DNA of 64,000 nucleotides from assembly GCA_013399875.1 (NCBI GenBank), contig VXAZ01008191.1, positions 187,849-251,848 on the forward strand, read 5' to 3'. Under the pieces are notes generated by a model. That model searched no databases. It saw only the letters and a list, made by a program, of their open reading frames with translations, and was not told the origin of the DNA. This document shows, piece by piece, positions 1 to 12,945 of the stretch (its first letter is position 1; the number at the start of each line of letters is the position of its first letter). The translations under genes and the position numbers were made by a program. The DNA comes from Gymnorhina tibicen (taxonomy: Eukaryota; Chordata; Aves; Passeriformes; Artamidae).

Positions 1-3000
1 TTGGCTTTGAGAAATGGAAATGGTAAACGTGTCAAACACATTTGGGACTTCACTCCCCAGGCTGCAAAGTGAGATGGAAAGAGGAGACACAAATAAAGCT
101 TTGCATTAAGCTGTCCATGCTGCTGCTGGAATCCCCTGCTGCTTCTCTCACACAGCCTTTGATGAGCCTTGGAGCTCTGCAAAGGTGTTTCTGCAGTGGG
201 CACATCTGGTTCTGTACAATTTCACTCCTGCCTTGAGAGGTTGGTGCTTCTTTTTATGATTTTTGCTGTCTTTTCCCTTTTCCTCTCTGTCTAATATAGA
301 AAAAGGCTCCCTTCCCTCTCTTTACGAAGAGATCAAGCAGAATATGGATATTTTTGCAATTGGATTTGCCTGCTTCAGAGGCAGCTTTTTGTTATGAGTT
401 AAACCCTATGTGGAAGCTGGGTTTTGCTGGAGAAATGGGAAAGTCATGTTTGGGTATTCCTTAGATTTACTTTGGATGTATCAGAGCCTCCTTCTGCCCT
501 CTCATCCAATCCATGCTCATCCTCTGAACCAGATAAAGTCCCTTTTCCCCAGGGTGCGGGTGCAGGAGCTGAGATAAATCAGGACAAGCTGTGAATGCTG
601 CTGCTGGTCCATTCTGGAGGTAAAAAGCTGTGCAGTTCCATTGTGAGGTCCTAAAAAATGTCTGTGGTGGTTGTCTGTGCTTCTCTGCCTGTCTGAGATC
701 CTCACTGGAGTACTGACTGGATGCTACTCTACTCAGAAATTTGGGAAACAAGGAATTTCAAGAGAGATCGGAAGGAAGAAAAACAGAGGGTTTATATGTG
801 CATACAAAAAAAAAAAAGAGGCCAGGAGAGCAGTTGTCAGCTGGAAGTGGCTTTCCTGGACATCTTTCTGCATCGATTCTTCTCAGCATTCAGCTTTATT
901 GGCCTCTCAATATCTGCACAAAGTTTAGTGTTACACGAAACAACGTTCAGTATCCAGAAAATGAAATCAAAATCAACCCAAAGCAACCCAAAACAACCCC
1001 TCAGCACCGAGGAACTTAGTGAAATCAGACACTTCTGTTCTTTTGTTTCATAGAATATTTAAAAAAAAAAAACCACTTGTATAAATACCACCAAACTTCC
1101 TAAATCTGTAATGGAAGGGAAACTGATACCAATTTTGTGTTTATTAATCCTCTCAAAAGATAACAACAACAGCCTTGATGACGTCAGGCCTATCTGCTGT
1201 GGTGAAAAGACATTAAAAAGCAATCACAAACAAAAGCAGATCTCTACCTAATGCTCTGTTCACTGGGAGAGAGGAAGGAAGATTATTGTGATTCGGAGGT
1301 TTGCTGTGAGCAGGGTGAGGAAAGACAAACTGGAGGTGGGTTTGCCACACGCATTTTGGTTAAAGCTGCGATGTGCGAGTCCTGGCTCTCACCAAATGCG
1401 TTTGTCAGCTAAAAACTTGCTGAAGAATTACAGGCGGAGGAAAATCTCGCACGACTCTCGGGGTTTGGTCCTCCTCGGACTTTTATTTCTCCTTCTGAAT
1501 TTGCAGTGTAGGGATAATTAGTGAGATCTGCACTGTTCTGCTGCTTCTCCCTCACTGTGAAAATCAATGTTTCCAGGCTGAGGATAAGGAATAGCACATG
1601 CCACATATGCTTAGGCAGGATCTGTGTGCTCTTTAGCTCTTCTAATGACAAGCAGGATGTATCTAGAGTCAGATTGAAGAGGATCCAAACCCAGCGAGTG
1701 TAAACAAGCAACATCAAATACGCAGGAATAATAATAATGATGTAATTCCAAAATTAAAAAAAAAAAAAAAAATCACAGCAAGTGTAGTGTTTATTCACAA
1801 AAGCAAAAATATTTGTAAATCAATTTTTAATGACACAAGCAATGTCAGTATTAGGAAAAGAGTCTTTTATATTTGCATGATTGAATAAATATATCAGCAT
1901 GTATAGTGAGCCAGGAGAGTTATTGAGTCTCAGCTTTATGAGAAATTCAGTAGTTCTGATTTTTTTTTCATTGCAATCTGTAATTTAATGCTATATTTTG
2001 ATTTTTGCCTCTCGTGCATTTAAAAAAGCATCACATTTTTTGGTCAATGAGAATATATCACTGAAACTATTCTAACATTTATTTTTGTTAGACTTCTAGT
2101 ATTTCATTTTTATTAGATAAAGCCATAGAATATGGAATTATAATAAGAAAGTGAATATAAAATTAAACGTGAAGATAAATGCCAAATAAAAGAGAACATA
2201 ATAAATAAGCTTCTAACATAAATCAGAACAAACAATGTATCCGAAATATATATTTCAAATGGAATAACTCCACCAACTAAACGCTGAAATATACTACGTA
2301 AAAGTTGGTTTTAAGCAACGTCGAAGTGAAATCAGCGCATTCCTCGGGAAGGTTGAGATTTTGATGACTTCGCAAATCATGATGGAAAATGTTTTGCCAA
2401 AACCCTGCAGAACCAAGCTAATATATTTTGAAAAGCATATGCTGAGAAGCGGTTTGGGATGACATGCTTGGGCCGAGTGGATAACAAGACTATTTCCAGC
2501 TAATTTCAGATGGGAAAGCAGATGGGGCTGTTTCTTGCTGTTAGACTTCTGCGGTCACAGTCTCTCGAGGTCTGAACTTAAACATCTGAGTCCCTGTGAT
2601 TATTATTATTATCACAACTAAAAATAATGTGGCCAGGTCTGCATTCCCAACTTACGTCCCACTGTGCAAAGTGCAGGAAGGTTTTATCCTTGCCTGAAAC
2701 GTCTGTAACCCACCAGAACTTCGGGTGCCACATGTGCGGTGCATCTCACCTACGTCCAGAGCCGGGGTTTGCTTGCAAATGCATGGAAGTTTTGCACTCT
2801 GAGAGCTCCCAGGGTGTCCAAGGGATCTGAACAGGCCTGGCAGAGCTAACAGAGCACCTACAGAAGACCTGTTCTCTTCTGGATTTTCACCAGTGTTTGA
2901 AGGGTTTAAACATGCCCATGCTGAGGTGATAAAATCCCGTATTATGGGTCTGTCTACGAGTGGGAGGTCAAGGCTCCACATGCAGTCAACAGGGATTCTG

Positions 3001-3100
3001 TGGAAGTTCATCAGTGACCTGAGCTGCTACAGGCAGCTGTAAGGACAGTTTGTCCCCACTCTCCAAGTCCTGCATGGGGAACATGAGGTGACTTGCTCAC
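1..3100. other. Unique non-coding sequence, AT-rich from 1.7 to 2.4 kb
   Basis: No recognisable repeat family or exon is seen. It contains A-runs near 806-817, 1058-1070 and 1756-1772 and a very AT-rich section with several in-phase TAAATA/AATAAA-like words. A perfect cAMP-response palindrome lies at 1179-1186. Open frames here are under 120 codons, lack homology that I recognise and overlap on both strands, so I treat them as chance. Confidence 0.6.
1179..1186. promoter_or_regulatory. Perfect CRE palindrome (TGACGTCA)
   Basis: An exact 8-bp CREB/ATF consensus site occurs in otherwise AT-rich sequence. CpG-containing full sites are uncommon outside regulatory DNA, but a single 8-mer in 64 kb is weak evidence. 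There is no promoter signature around it. Confidence 0.3.
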
Positions 3101-3104
3101 ACTG

Positions 3105-3835
3105 GGTGATTTGGGTTGTAAGGGACCTTCAAAGATCATCTGGTCCAACCCCCATGACATGGGCAGGGACACCTTCCACTATCCCAGGGTGCTCCAAACT
3201 CCATCCAACCTGGCCTTGGACACTTCCAGGGATGGGGCAGCCACAACTCCTCTGGGCAACCTGTGCCAGGGCCTCCCTACCCTCACAGTCAAGAATTTAG
3301 TCCTAATAACTAATCTAAACCTACTCTCCTTCAGAAAAAAGGCATTCCCTCTTGTCCTGTCAATCCAAACCCTTGTCCAAAGTCCCTCTCCAGCTCTCTT
3401 GGAGCCCCTTTAGGCCCTGGAAGGGGGTCTAAGTTTTCCCTGGAACCGTCTCTTCTCCAGGCTGCACAACCCCAACTCTCAGCCTGTCTCCATGTAAGAG
3501 GTGCTTCATCCCTCCGATCATCTTTGTGATCTCATCTGGATCGCTCCAACAGCTCCACATCCTACTTATTTTGGAATGCAAGACTCCTGGCAGGGTAGAA
3601 GGTCCTCCCTCGACCTGCTGCCCACATTGCTCTTGATGCAGCCCAGGATTTCTTGACTGCAAGCTCACATTGCCAGCTCATGTCTCATCTTTCATCCAAA
3701 AGTATCCCCCCACAAATCCATTTTTCCAGGGCTGTTCTCAATACTGAGGATTGCCCTGATCTGGGTACGGGACTTCGCATTTGGCCTTGTTGTGTTTCCT
3801 GAGGTTCATCGTGGACCCACCTCCAGGTGCTCCTG
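3105..3835 (-). mobile_element. CR1 LINE fragment, long 3' copy (~730 bp)
   Basis: The plus strand reads as the reverse complement of the avian CR1 3' region: the block with GCCATGGGCAGGGACACC, then the CCTTGGACACTTCCAGGG block, the Lys/Glu-rich 'eight-repeat' segment and the part encoding the C-terminal end of ORF2. This is one of the longest copies in the window, extending into the sequence that in intact CR1 encodes the end of reverse transcriptase. It has many stops and indels and is a dead, 5'-truncated copy. The upstream limit (beyond 3.8 kb) is uncertain because divergence rises. Confidence 0.92.
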
Positions 3836-6205
3836 ACACCTGTGTTCAGGATGGCAGCTTTCACCCTGAGGTTTTCTGGAATGTTGATCAGATGTCTATC
3901 TGGGTCTGGGACCTCAGATAGCTCAGCCAGGAGTGATTCCAGAGCAGACAGCACGTGACATCTTGGGGTGGCCTCTTTCATATGACACCACAAAAAATGC
4001 TAAAATCAGGGGATTAGAACCAGTGTCCACCTGGAAGATTTCAAGCTTTGAAATGCTGCTTTTGTTTCAATCCCTCCTTTCCCCTGAGATGTGCTGAGAG
4101 GATCCTTCAGCTGGAGTGGGCTGCACATTTCACTGCCTGCAGTTGCAGGGATCACACCATCCAATCCCACCAGAGGTTTAACAGATTCAAAACCATTTAA
4201 CTGAACTTCAAGATGGAGTGACAGGTAGCTGAACCTCTGGATACATTTCAGAAATGGGTTTTTACCTTGATTTTCATTTTTAACATGATCATGCTGCAAC
4301 TGTCCATCTGTCTTAGCTGACTGTCAGTCTTGCTTCCCCCTCCTAGAACTGTTTCTGTCTGCTTGCCAGTTTCAATGAGACTGAAAGAATTACTCAAATT
4401 CCCAAGAATTTGTTCCTAGAAATGAACAGAAGACTTCATCTGTGGGCCTTTGGAAGGCAGGGTTTCGGCATGAACAGCGGAATTACCCATTCCTCTTACC
4501 CTGGAGGCACATCAGTCACTGTGTGTCCATGCTGAGGGCATTTCTGCCTCCTCTGCTTCCTGTTAAACTGGTCATGAGGGCACCTGAGAGGGACTGGAGA
4601 CAGTGTGGATGGGAGTTCAGGGGTTCTCAGGAAGAACTGGAGGGATCTGGGGAGTTTGAGGGTTGTGGAGGCCTGGAGATGCAGGGATCTACAAAGCTGA
4701 TGTGTTGCCAGACTTGGGGCTTGGGAAGGTCCTTCGTGTATCTCAGTGGGAGGAGATGGTTCTGCACATGAGAGGAAAGCTGGGCATGTTCTGGCAGGAT
4801 TGTTTACAAAATACTGTGCACACAATTCTGTAGAAAATCTGTTTTTTAATTCTGCTGCTTATGAGTATTTGGGTGGCTGATAAGCAAGAACAGTCATTGT
4901 TCCCTTCTCAGAACTGAGCTGTGTTGACTGTGGCATCCTCTCCACAGGGCTGTCCCTGCTGATTTTCCTTTGGTGTTCATTTGTGCAGCTAATGGGAGCA
5001 TTTTCCTAATCAGTGCTCGTAGATTCCTCTTTAATTAATATCGATGAGTTGGAGAAAGAATAGAATGAGCCACTGGTAACATTCCCCCACGGCTGAGTGT
5101 TCGGGGAGAAAAAGGCAGAATAGCAAACCAGGAATCATCATCAAGGATGTGCAGCGAAAACCTTCAGCTGGATACCTGTTTCCACCCAGAAAAGAGGAAA
5201 AGCACTCCAGGGTCGTCATGTGAAAATGGTAAAGGTACAGGAAGAACCCAGGAATGCTGAGAAAAAGTAGGAATCGTAAGGCTGAGTGAATATGACTCAG
5301 ATGATGCTTCACTCTACTCCTGAGTATCCCCTGACATGCACTGGCACCAGTGAAAGCTCTGCTGGGATATATCCCTGGCCCTGGAACACGGACCCCCTTG
5401 GACATCAAGATACAGGTGGCTCCAGCAGGCTTCAGTGGGCTGCTCACGTACAAAATACTTTAAAGCAGAAACAAATCCTGACCAGAGTGCACTTTCTGAT
5501 AGGAAAACTCCATGTCAGCACATCCCAATCTCTCCGTAGCACGGGGCTGGTAAAATAACACTGATTTTCCCTGTTGGCTTCACAAAGAGGAGATCTGGCA
5601 AAGTGTCATGGACAGAATAGATTTGTTCAAATGAAAGCACCCTGACAAACAGCATCCTTCTTAAAATTTAAATTAACTGTTTTTCCCCACCTAATAATAC
5701 CAGTCACAGAGCCAAATTCTTATCTGTGCTTTCCCTTTGTTTCTTTTGTTTATTTAATCTGATTTAATTTAATCAACCATTTGTTTTTGGAGCTGTGTGT
5801 ATGAATCCATTAAAGCACTGAGTGCTATTTTGGAAATAGAGATTTGCTGTCCTTTTTTTGTCTCTTTTTCCTTCTGGTTTGCACTGCTCCTAATGAGATG
5901 CAAAGTTGACAGTTGAGAAGATTCTTTTTCATGTGTCTTTTAAGCAGACAGTCCAGTCTACTGGATAAAGACTGTGCAAAAATTAACTGAGGGCTTCAGG
6001 ATTTGCCTTGACGCAAAGTGAGGCTCATCCGGTGACCTAAGGCTTTGTATTCCCTGGGGAAAAAGACTGCAGGAAGGAAGGGTTCATGTCCTATGTCCAG
6101 AGTTGAGCTACCTTTCCTGGGAATCAGAATTTCTCTCTAGATTTTCATGGCTACAACACCACTGGAAACAGTCGTGCTAGAGACAGCTCTGCTTGAGTGC
6201 TGTGA
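3836..6205. other. Unique non-coding sequence
   Basis: No repeat family, RNA gene or exon is recognised. A 140-codon minus-strand open frame at 5031-5453 has no domain, no signal that I can identify and no flanking splice structure, so it is not called as a gene. Confidence 0.55.
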
Positions 6206-6208
6206 GCA

Positions 6209-6405
6209 AAATCACAAAATCATCAAGTACAGAATGGTTTGGCTTGGAAAGGACCTTAAAGATCATCTTGTTCCAACCCCCTGCCATGGGCAGGGATATC
6301 TTCCAGCTTCCTCAGAGCCCCATCCAGACTGGCCTTGAATGCTCCAGGGATGAGGAATCCACAACATCTCTGGGAACCTGTGCCAGGGCGTCACCAAAAT
6401 CAAAG
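6209..6405 (-). mobile_element. CR1 LINE 3'-end fragment
   Basis: The copy begins with a degenerate ATCACAAAATCATCAAG-type terminus and continues through the CCATGGGCAGGGA and CCAGGGATGAGGAATCC blocks. It is short and diverged, reading antisense on the plus strand. Confidence 0.9.
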
Positions 6406-8455
6406 GTTGTTGTTCTGACTGATGATGAGTGAAACCTGGGAAGGGCTGAAGAGGAGTTTTCCAAGGAAAGAAACAACGTGGGAAGAAGGACAACAATGGG
6501 CAGAGGGCTGAAGGGACAGGCCTGAATTATCAGGCTTGTCTCTGCTCTTTGGAGGGGTGGGGGATGTGGGAATAGCAAACACTGCTGCGTGGAGGGGCTG
6601 AAAGGGAGGCTCTTTGGCCAAGCTGTTGGATTCTCACTCAGCAGTGCTCTCTTTTCATAGCTCTGGCACGGAGGAAAAAGTGTGCTCAGAGATGACCCCT
6701 GTGTCTGATCATCCCTGTTGTCCATCCCTGTTGTCCATCCCTGTTGTCCATCCCACTCTCCTGCAGGCAAGACTGGAGGGCACAGCCGTGCACACAGAGA
6801 GGGAGGCCAGGTGCCAGCAGCAGCAGGGAAGGGGACAACATTTAGAACGGCTCTGCTGAGCACCATGCCCTGCCACCTGCTGCACCCACAGCCATCCCCT
6901 GCTCTGCACCATCGCCTGGGGGCTCAGGATGGCTGCACTGCAGAGCAGGATGGAGCTGGAAGAGAGTTTTACACCAGCCAGGCTGCTGAGTAACACAAGG
7001 TGAGAGTCAGCACGAGGAGCTTCTCATTCAACAGGGGACTTGACAGGTCTGAGAACCTGGAGTGCTCCCCAGCCACAGCCTAACCCGGGTCCTGTCAGCT
7101 GGCCCGAAGTGAAAAATTAGGTAGGTTTGGCTGGGTATCAGTGAAACAAATGGGGCTTATCAGAAACACAAAGGTCAGAGCTTGTCACTTAACAAAATTA
7201 GGTGGGAACGACTTGTGAGCACCACAACAGAAGCTGCGTGATGAGACACAACAGAAATAATTTGCAGTGTTGCCTACAGTGTTTTCCTCATCTAAGCTTG
7301 GGACAATCATCTTCATCACTCTTTTAAATTTGGGGAGGGCATCTCAACAGAATACCCTAAGAGGCTGGTATAAGTGGTGACTTTGTTATAGCCATTAATT
7401 AATACTTTCATCTATTTTTAACAATTCTACAACATAGCAGATTCAAACCATCTACAAGCATCTTTTTCATGGTAGCATTTATTGCAATTTAATCATCCCA
7501 GGGTTCTCAGACCTGCGCTGTGTTTCTGCCAAGTGCACTGAGTGACACAGCAAAATCTCAGCAGGAATTTGCTCTGTGTGCATTATTCTTCACCTTACTG
7601 CAGAAGTTATCAGGCTGTGGAGCTGGACACAGTTCCCCTACAGACACCCCATTACCCTTCCCCGTTATGTCTGGTAAGAAAGGAGTAGAGGAGCCTTAGG
7701 GATAAGAAGGAAAAGGTGTAAGGGGCAAAGAATCTTTGTGACAGACATTTCTTCCTGCTCTTTTATTTCCCTACTTCCTGCCTGACTCCTCTGTGGGGAA
7801 ACCTCAAAAAAGAAATGAGATGTCCCTGCTCTATTTTCAAAGCTTTACACTTCAAGGTCTCAGGTTACAGCAGCTGTTGGTCATCCCCAGGCCTTTTAGT
7901 CAGGACAAGGACACAGGGAATGGTGCATAAAGAGGGATGGAGATTGCAAGGACCAGCTGGGGAACTTTGGAGAAGAACAGTTCAGGAGGGGAATGTGACC
8001 TGGAAGGGCAGACCATGGGTTTTAAGGTGAAGCAGGCAGGGAGGGGAGGGAGGAATTATTTAAAGGTTTAAGGGGACCAGATGGGGTGCGGTAAATAGGG
8101 GGGAAAGAGGAGAAAATATGTTGGACAAATGGAGTTATGGGAGAGGGACTTCTCTGGAACCTCTGTACCACCAGGGGACCTCAGCATCCACCCCCATATG
8201 TGGAAAATCCTGTGGCTCATTCTGGAATGTCATTCCTCAAGGGAAGGGTCTTGCAGTATGTAATTTTCTTGCACTTTGCTGTATTGTCTGAGCTTAATCT
8301 ACGTGAATGTTGTCCCTGGAAAAAAGACAAGGGGAGCAGGAGCTCTCAGCAAAATGAATTTGGGACCACAAATAACACACAAAGGAAGGGGGAGTCCACA
8401 TCAGCTCTGGATTCCCCAGTTCAGTCTGTCCCTCTACCTATTTGTAAATTATAGA
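6406..8455. other. Unique non-coding sequence with a small tandem repeat
   Basis: Apart from the 13-bp triplicate at 6711-6749 I see no repeat or gene. The region is moderately GC-rich at 6.7-7.0 kb. Overlapping open frames on both strands at 6.3-7.0 kb are low-complexity chance frames. Confidence 0.55.
6711..6754. repeat. 13-bp minisatellite, three perfect copies
   Basis: The unit ATCCCTGTTGTCC occurs at 6711-6723, 6724-6736 and 6737-6749, followed by the first five bases of a fourth copy. Copies are identical, suggesting recent slippage or VNTR behaviour. Confidence 0.9.
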
Positions 8456-8457
8456 AA

Positions 8458-8640
8458 TCCCTGGAAAATTCCTGAAGCTGTGGATGCCCCATCCCTGGAA
8501 ATCTCCAAGGCCAGGCTGGACGGGGCTTGGAGCAACCTGGGATAGTGGAAGGTGCCCCTGCCCATGGCAGGGAGATGGAACTGGATGGGCTTTAAGGTCC
8601 CTTCCAACACAAACCATCCTTTGTATGTATGATTCTCTTC
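8458..8640 (+). mobile_element. CR1 LINE 3'-end fragment
   Basis: The sequence runs in CR1 sense: GATGCCCCATCCCTGGAA, the GGAGCAACCTGGGATAGTGG block, then the GTCCCTTCCAACACAAACC terminus and a decayed ATTCT end. It is 5'-truncated to about 180 bp. Confidence 0.92.
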
Positions 8641-10005
8641 CAAATCAGAATAAACCCAGCTTTTATCAGAAAGCCAAAATCACCTTTAAAGGTATGGTAG
8701 GTGCAACAACATTTCAATCTTGATATTATTAATTACAGCACAGATGTGTTCAGGTGGTCCCCAGTGACCAGTCCAAAAGGCACTTGACAAAAATCACTTG
8801 TAATATGTGTTCATTTTAGTTAATGAAGTCCAGCTCTGATTAAATGCATAGAGAGGAAAGCTCTGTTAATAATGAATTCATTCCTTATCATATGAGAAAA
8901 GTAAGAATTTATAACACTCGCTCACTATTTTTGGAGGATTTAAAAAAAGTCACAACACTTGAAATGGTCCCAAGTCCTGTTTCAGGAATGTGAATGAAGT
9001 ATTTCATTTTCCCAAAGCAGGAACATGCAGTACTTAGCATTTCCAATCGGAGTTTATTTTAGTCTAATTTATTTTCAACTGCTTTCCCCTCATCTTGAGT
9101 GCTCTGAGAAGAGTTAAAGATAATACATTCCCTTTAGAGACAAGGGATAAAACAACATCAGCAAAAAAAAAAAGATGTGTACACTAAATCAATCCTCTCA
9201 GCGAGCTGAGATTTCAGCCAGAGGAATGAGAGCAGGAGGGCTGGAGACTCCAGGTGTGTGAGGTGTGTTCTCCTTGGCAGAGAGATGTGATGGGCACGCA
9301 ATGGAAATTAAATTTATATTTTGGTGTCACCATGCACAAGTTGAAGCCCCTTTCTCAAGTTAAGGGTTCAACAGCTCCAGTCAAATCCTTGGTGTTTAGG
9401 GCAGCACCTTTTTGATTCGTGTCGGATTAAAAGGAAGACAAAATGGAGAAAGAAAAGAAGATGCTTTCTATGATTTTTGTCTTGTGGTTTTTTTTTAATC
9501 ATATAGAGATGAGTTAGAAATTTTCATATAATAAATATCTGTAAGGAACAGATCAGATCCAGATAGACTTTTGCTAAAAAGATTGTTGTGGGCTGTTGGT
9601 CACAGTCACATATGAGACTTTGGTAGCCTCCCTGTTTAAGGAGACTCTGATATTCAGCTCCAGTCTCAGTGTTTCTCTGTGTTCTTCTGTCTTTTCCTGG
9701 ACCTGTCTGTTTTTTGGGTTTTTTTTCTTAGCAGCTGTTTTTCTGGAAATACTTAAAAAACTTCGACAGCATCCTTCTTTGGGTATTTGCTTTTCCTCCT
9801 GGAGGACTGCTCACACTCCACGGCTGATTATGATAAATGTTCCTGGTGTAACTAATTTACCTGTTATGTCTGCAAATTGTCAGCTTCTATCAGCTTGAAA
9901 TCCAACTGTTTGGCCTACTTGTTGTAAATGTTTTGTACTCCTGTGTGTTGCTTTTATAACTCTTCCAGGATTGCCCGGGAAGCCCAGCAGATGTCGGCAG
10001 CGAGA
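8641..10005. other. Unique AT-rich non-coding sequence
   Basis: No repeats or exons are recognised. There are short A- and T-runs at 9162-9173 and 9487-9497. Confidence 0.5.
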
Positions 10006-10007
10006 AT

Positions 10008-10090
10008 CACAGAATGGTTTGAGTTGGAAGGGGCGTTCAAGATCACCCAGTTCCAACCCCCTGTCACAAGCAGGGACACATTCCCAGTCC
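10008..10090 (-). mobile_element. CR1 LINE terminal fragment (~80 bp)
   Basis: AATCACAGAATGGTTTGAG followed by the TTCCAACCCCCTG block is the reverse complement of the CR1 3' terminus. Similarity ends near 10,090. Confidence 0.88.
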
Positions 10091-11090
10091 AGGAAGAAAC
10101 CTCATAGTTGTGCTTCCTCGAACGTTCTAAGGTTTTGTTTCTGACACAAACACTTACATGCAAACACTTTGACCACTCACTGGTCCCTTATGTTGGCTGA
10201 TGTTATTTGTCCTTTATGTCTTTATTTTTCTGGAATTCTTTTTCTCTACTTGCACTTCCTCCTTTCCCATTCAACTGAGCTCAGCAGCGATGACTGTTCT
10301 AACACAAAACCCCTCTCCATAAATTACTTTTTTAAAGACTCACTCTCTAAAACTCCTCGGCAAGGACCGAGGGCTGCTTACTCACAGTGCTTGTTGGAGG
10401 TGTTTGAATAGATGCAGCATCTTCTCGCTCTTTAAAGACTCTGCAAGCGAAGCAAAGAACACGCAGTCCAGGGTTAATGGTGGGATAACAACTTCTGGGT
10501 TGCCTAAATATGATTAATAGTCAGAGACGAGGATTTGTCAAGGCAGCAGGAATACATCAGGGTTAAGGACTGTGGAGCAGCTTTTAGAACGAGTTGTTTG
10601 AGCACATTTCTGCTTCTCCTGCCCTGTCCTGGGTGCTTCATCTGTATTGCTCAAAGAAGTCCGTGCAAACAATCCAACGAGCTGGCCTTGACTGAGGTCA
10701 TTTCAGGTTGGTGCCTGTGCTAAAACCAGAGATAACCAGACATCCTCGTATGGACTGAACACTTCCCACCTACCCAAACATTTCTACCCAAACAAGACCA
10801 GGTCCCCGCATCACTCTCTGGAGTGAGGTATCTCTTCCATGGACTGCAGGGGGAGATAAGGACAGCCAGGCTCCAAATCTCGGATTGAAATTAAGGTTTT
10901 CAGATTTCACCAGAGTTTTCTTTGCAAAGTGACTCATGGCAGAGAATAGAAGTTCTTAAATCATCGCTGTCTAAAAGGCATGGTATGGAAATGCATTTTG
11001 AGACTGTGAAAGCTCCAGCAAACCTTTCCATCTCACAGAAATGGGTGATATTCTAGGCAGGAATTCATGGTGTTTGCTAGTGAGCTGTTC
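10091..11090. other. Unique non-coding sequence
   Basis: Nothing recognisable was found. Confidence 0.5.
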
Positions 11091-11091
11091 A

Positions 11092-11300
11092 TAGAATCTT
11101 TGAATCACAGAGTCGTGGAATCATGGAATAATAGAATTGTTTAGGTTGGAAAAGATCTTTAATGTCATTGAGTCCAACTGTTAATCCAGCACTGCCAAGC
11201 CACCAATAAACCACATCCCCATCTACACCTTTTTTAAATCCCCCCAGGGATGGTGACTCCATCACTTCCTGGGCAGTTCCAGAGTTTTGCCTGCAAAAGT
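11092..11300 (-). mobile_element. Older CR1 subfamily 3' fragment
   Basis: The terminus contains several decayed tandem ATTCT-type octamers. The body carries the CACTGCCAAGCCACCAATAAA and GGGATGGTGACTCCATCAC blocks, which mark an older CR1 subfamily than the CCATGGGCAGGGA type common elsewhere in the window. It resembles the copy at 35.88 kb. Confidence 0.88.
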
Positions 11301-12725
11301 CTTGTTTTTACCTAGATTAGCGACATCCAGTGCAACTTCCCTGGAAGAAATGTTCTACAAGAAGTGAGTCCAAGGTGGACAGGAATGTCCATCCAAATAT
11401 AAGTTTGTCTCTGCAATCATGCACTGCTGTTCCTCGTTGGCCTGGCAAATTTTGGTGTGCTGGAGTTAAACAGAACTGAAACCACGGAAGAGATGTGGAT
11501 TAGAAACTAAACTCAACACAGAGACCTTTTTCCACACTGCTGGATTCACTGGGGACAAAATACCACATCACGCTAACAGGGTAACCTCTTCTAGCACTGC
11601 TTTTAGGAACCTTCCAGCCTGCCTTTTGGGATTGGATCTGGGGGTTTCTGGATGTCCTGGAAACTGGGACTGCTGGATATGTCAAAAGCCTGGTTCAGGC
11701 CATACACCACTAATCCAACCCCCGTGCTTCAGTGCCACTGCTATTACATCACTCCTGAATTTAAACAACCTCTTACTCCCCAAATCTCTCAGGCTGTGTG
11801 TTGGTCTGTGAGCACTTTAACTCCAGGAGGGATCCCAGTGCTCTCTCCAGGTTCTTTGGAGGATTTGGAAGAGCTGTCTCCTCCTTTGGAGGATTCCTGC
11901 CTTACTGCACAGCAAAGCCGGGGTGGTGCTGAGCCATGCCAAGGATTCCTGTCTGGTTTGTCCATCACAAGGACCACCCCGATGCTGTGCTAACAAGGCC
12001 TCTCTTTTCCTGCCATACTGAATCTCCCTCAAAGCCATGCACAGAAAATGCCTCATTCCTACCCCACCTCCCTCTTTCCACCCCCTTGGTAACCATCAAA
12101 ATGCTGTTTTGGTCACCAATCAGAATTCCTGTTTTGGGCAAGAATAAACAATCCAACAAGGGGCTTAAACGCTTAAGTGCTCCAAACCCCTCTACTTAGC
12201 ACAAGATGTTTGTGCGTCCTTTATTATTCCTGACTCCTTTTTCCCTCTCTTTGGTCCTCCCCCATTGCTTTTCCGCCCAGGCAGCTTGGTCCCTTTTGTG
12301 CACAACATCCTTTCCCTTTCACAAATCCAGAAAGACCCAGTGGGAAGGCGGACACAGGAAATGCTGCAAGCAAGGAAAATGCCTCCCTGCCCTGTGACAC
12401 TGAGCTGCCAGGGAGGGGAGGTATTTATTTTATTTTTTTTTTAATTGTGTGTGGGGTGTTTTCTGTTTTTTTTCCTTTTCTTTTTAAAGCCCTCCTTTCC
12501 ACATTTCCTTTCTTGTTGGTTTGAAAACAACTGACAACAAAACCTGCAAGCAGAGCTTTGTCTTCCCCCACTTCCCAACGTTTCCTTTACTTTCACAAGC
12601 ATCACACAGAAATGCTCGAAGAGGAAGGGGAAGGATTTCATCCTGTTTTGTCTCCCACATTCACATGATGCCCGCTGAGCTCCATGCAGAGGGCTCTTAA
12701 ACAGTCCTGCTGTGGCTGAAATCAT
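11301..12725. other. Unique non-coding sequence
   Basis: There is a T-rich run at 12,425-12,485 and no recognised repeat family. Open frames at 11.6-12.2 kb on both strands are chance frames without homology that I recognise. Confidence 0.5.
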
Positions 12726-12726
12726 A

Positions 12727-12945
12727 ATCACAGAATGGCTGTGAAGGGACCTTAAAGCCCATCTCGTTCCAACCCCCTGCCATGGGCAGGGACACCTTCC
12801 ACTATCCCAGGTTGCTCAGAGCCTTGTCCAGCCTGGCCTTGGACACTTCCAGGGATGGGGCAGCCACAGCTTCTCTGGGCAGCTTGTGCCAGGGCCTCAG
12901 CACCCTCTCAGGGAACAATTTGTTCTTAAACACACCATAAAACAG
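12727..12945 (-). mobile_element. CR1 LINE 3'-end fragment
   Basis: AATCACAGAATGGCTGTGAA terminus, then the CCATGGGCAGGGACACC, CCAGCCTGGCCTTGGACAC and CTCAGGGAACAATTTGTTC blocks, all reverse complement of CR1 sense. Truncated at about 220 bp. Confidence 0.93.

Noticed and set aside
5031..5453. 140-codon minus-strand frame with a hydrophobic middle
   Set aside because: No recognised family, no splice or promoter signals; consistent with chance in a 64-kb six-frame scan.
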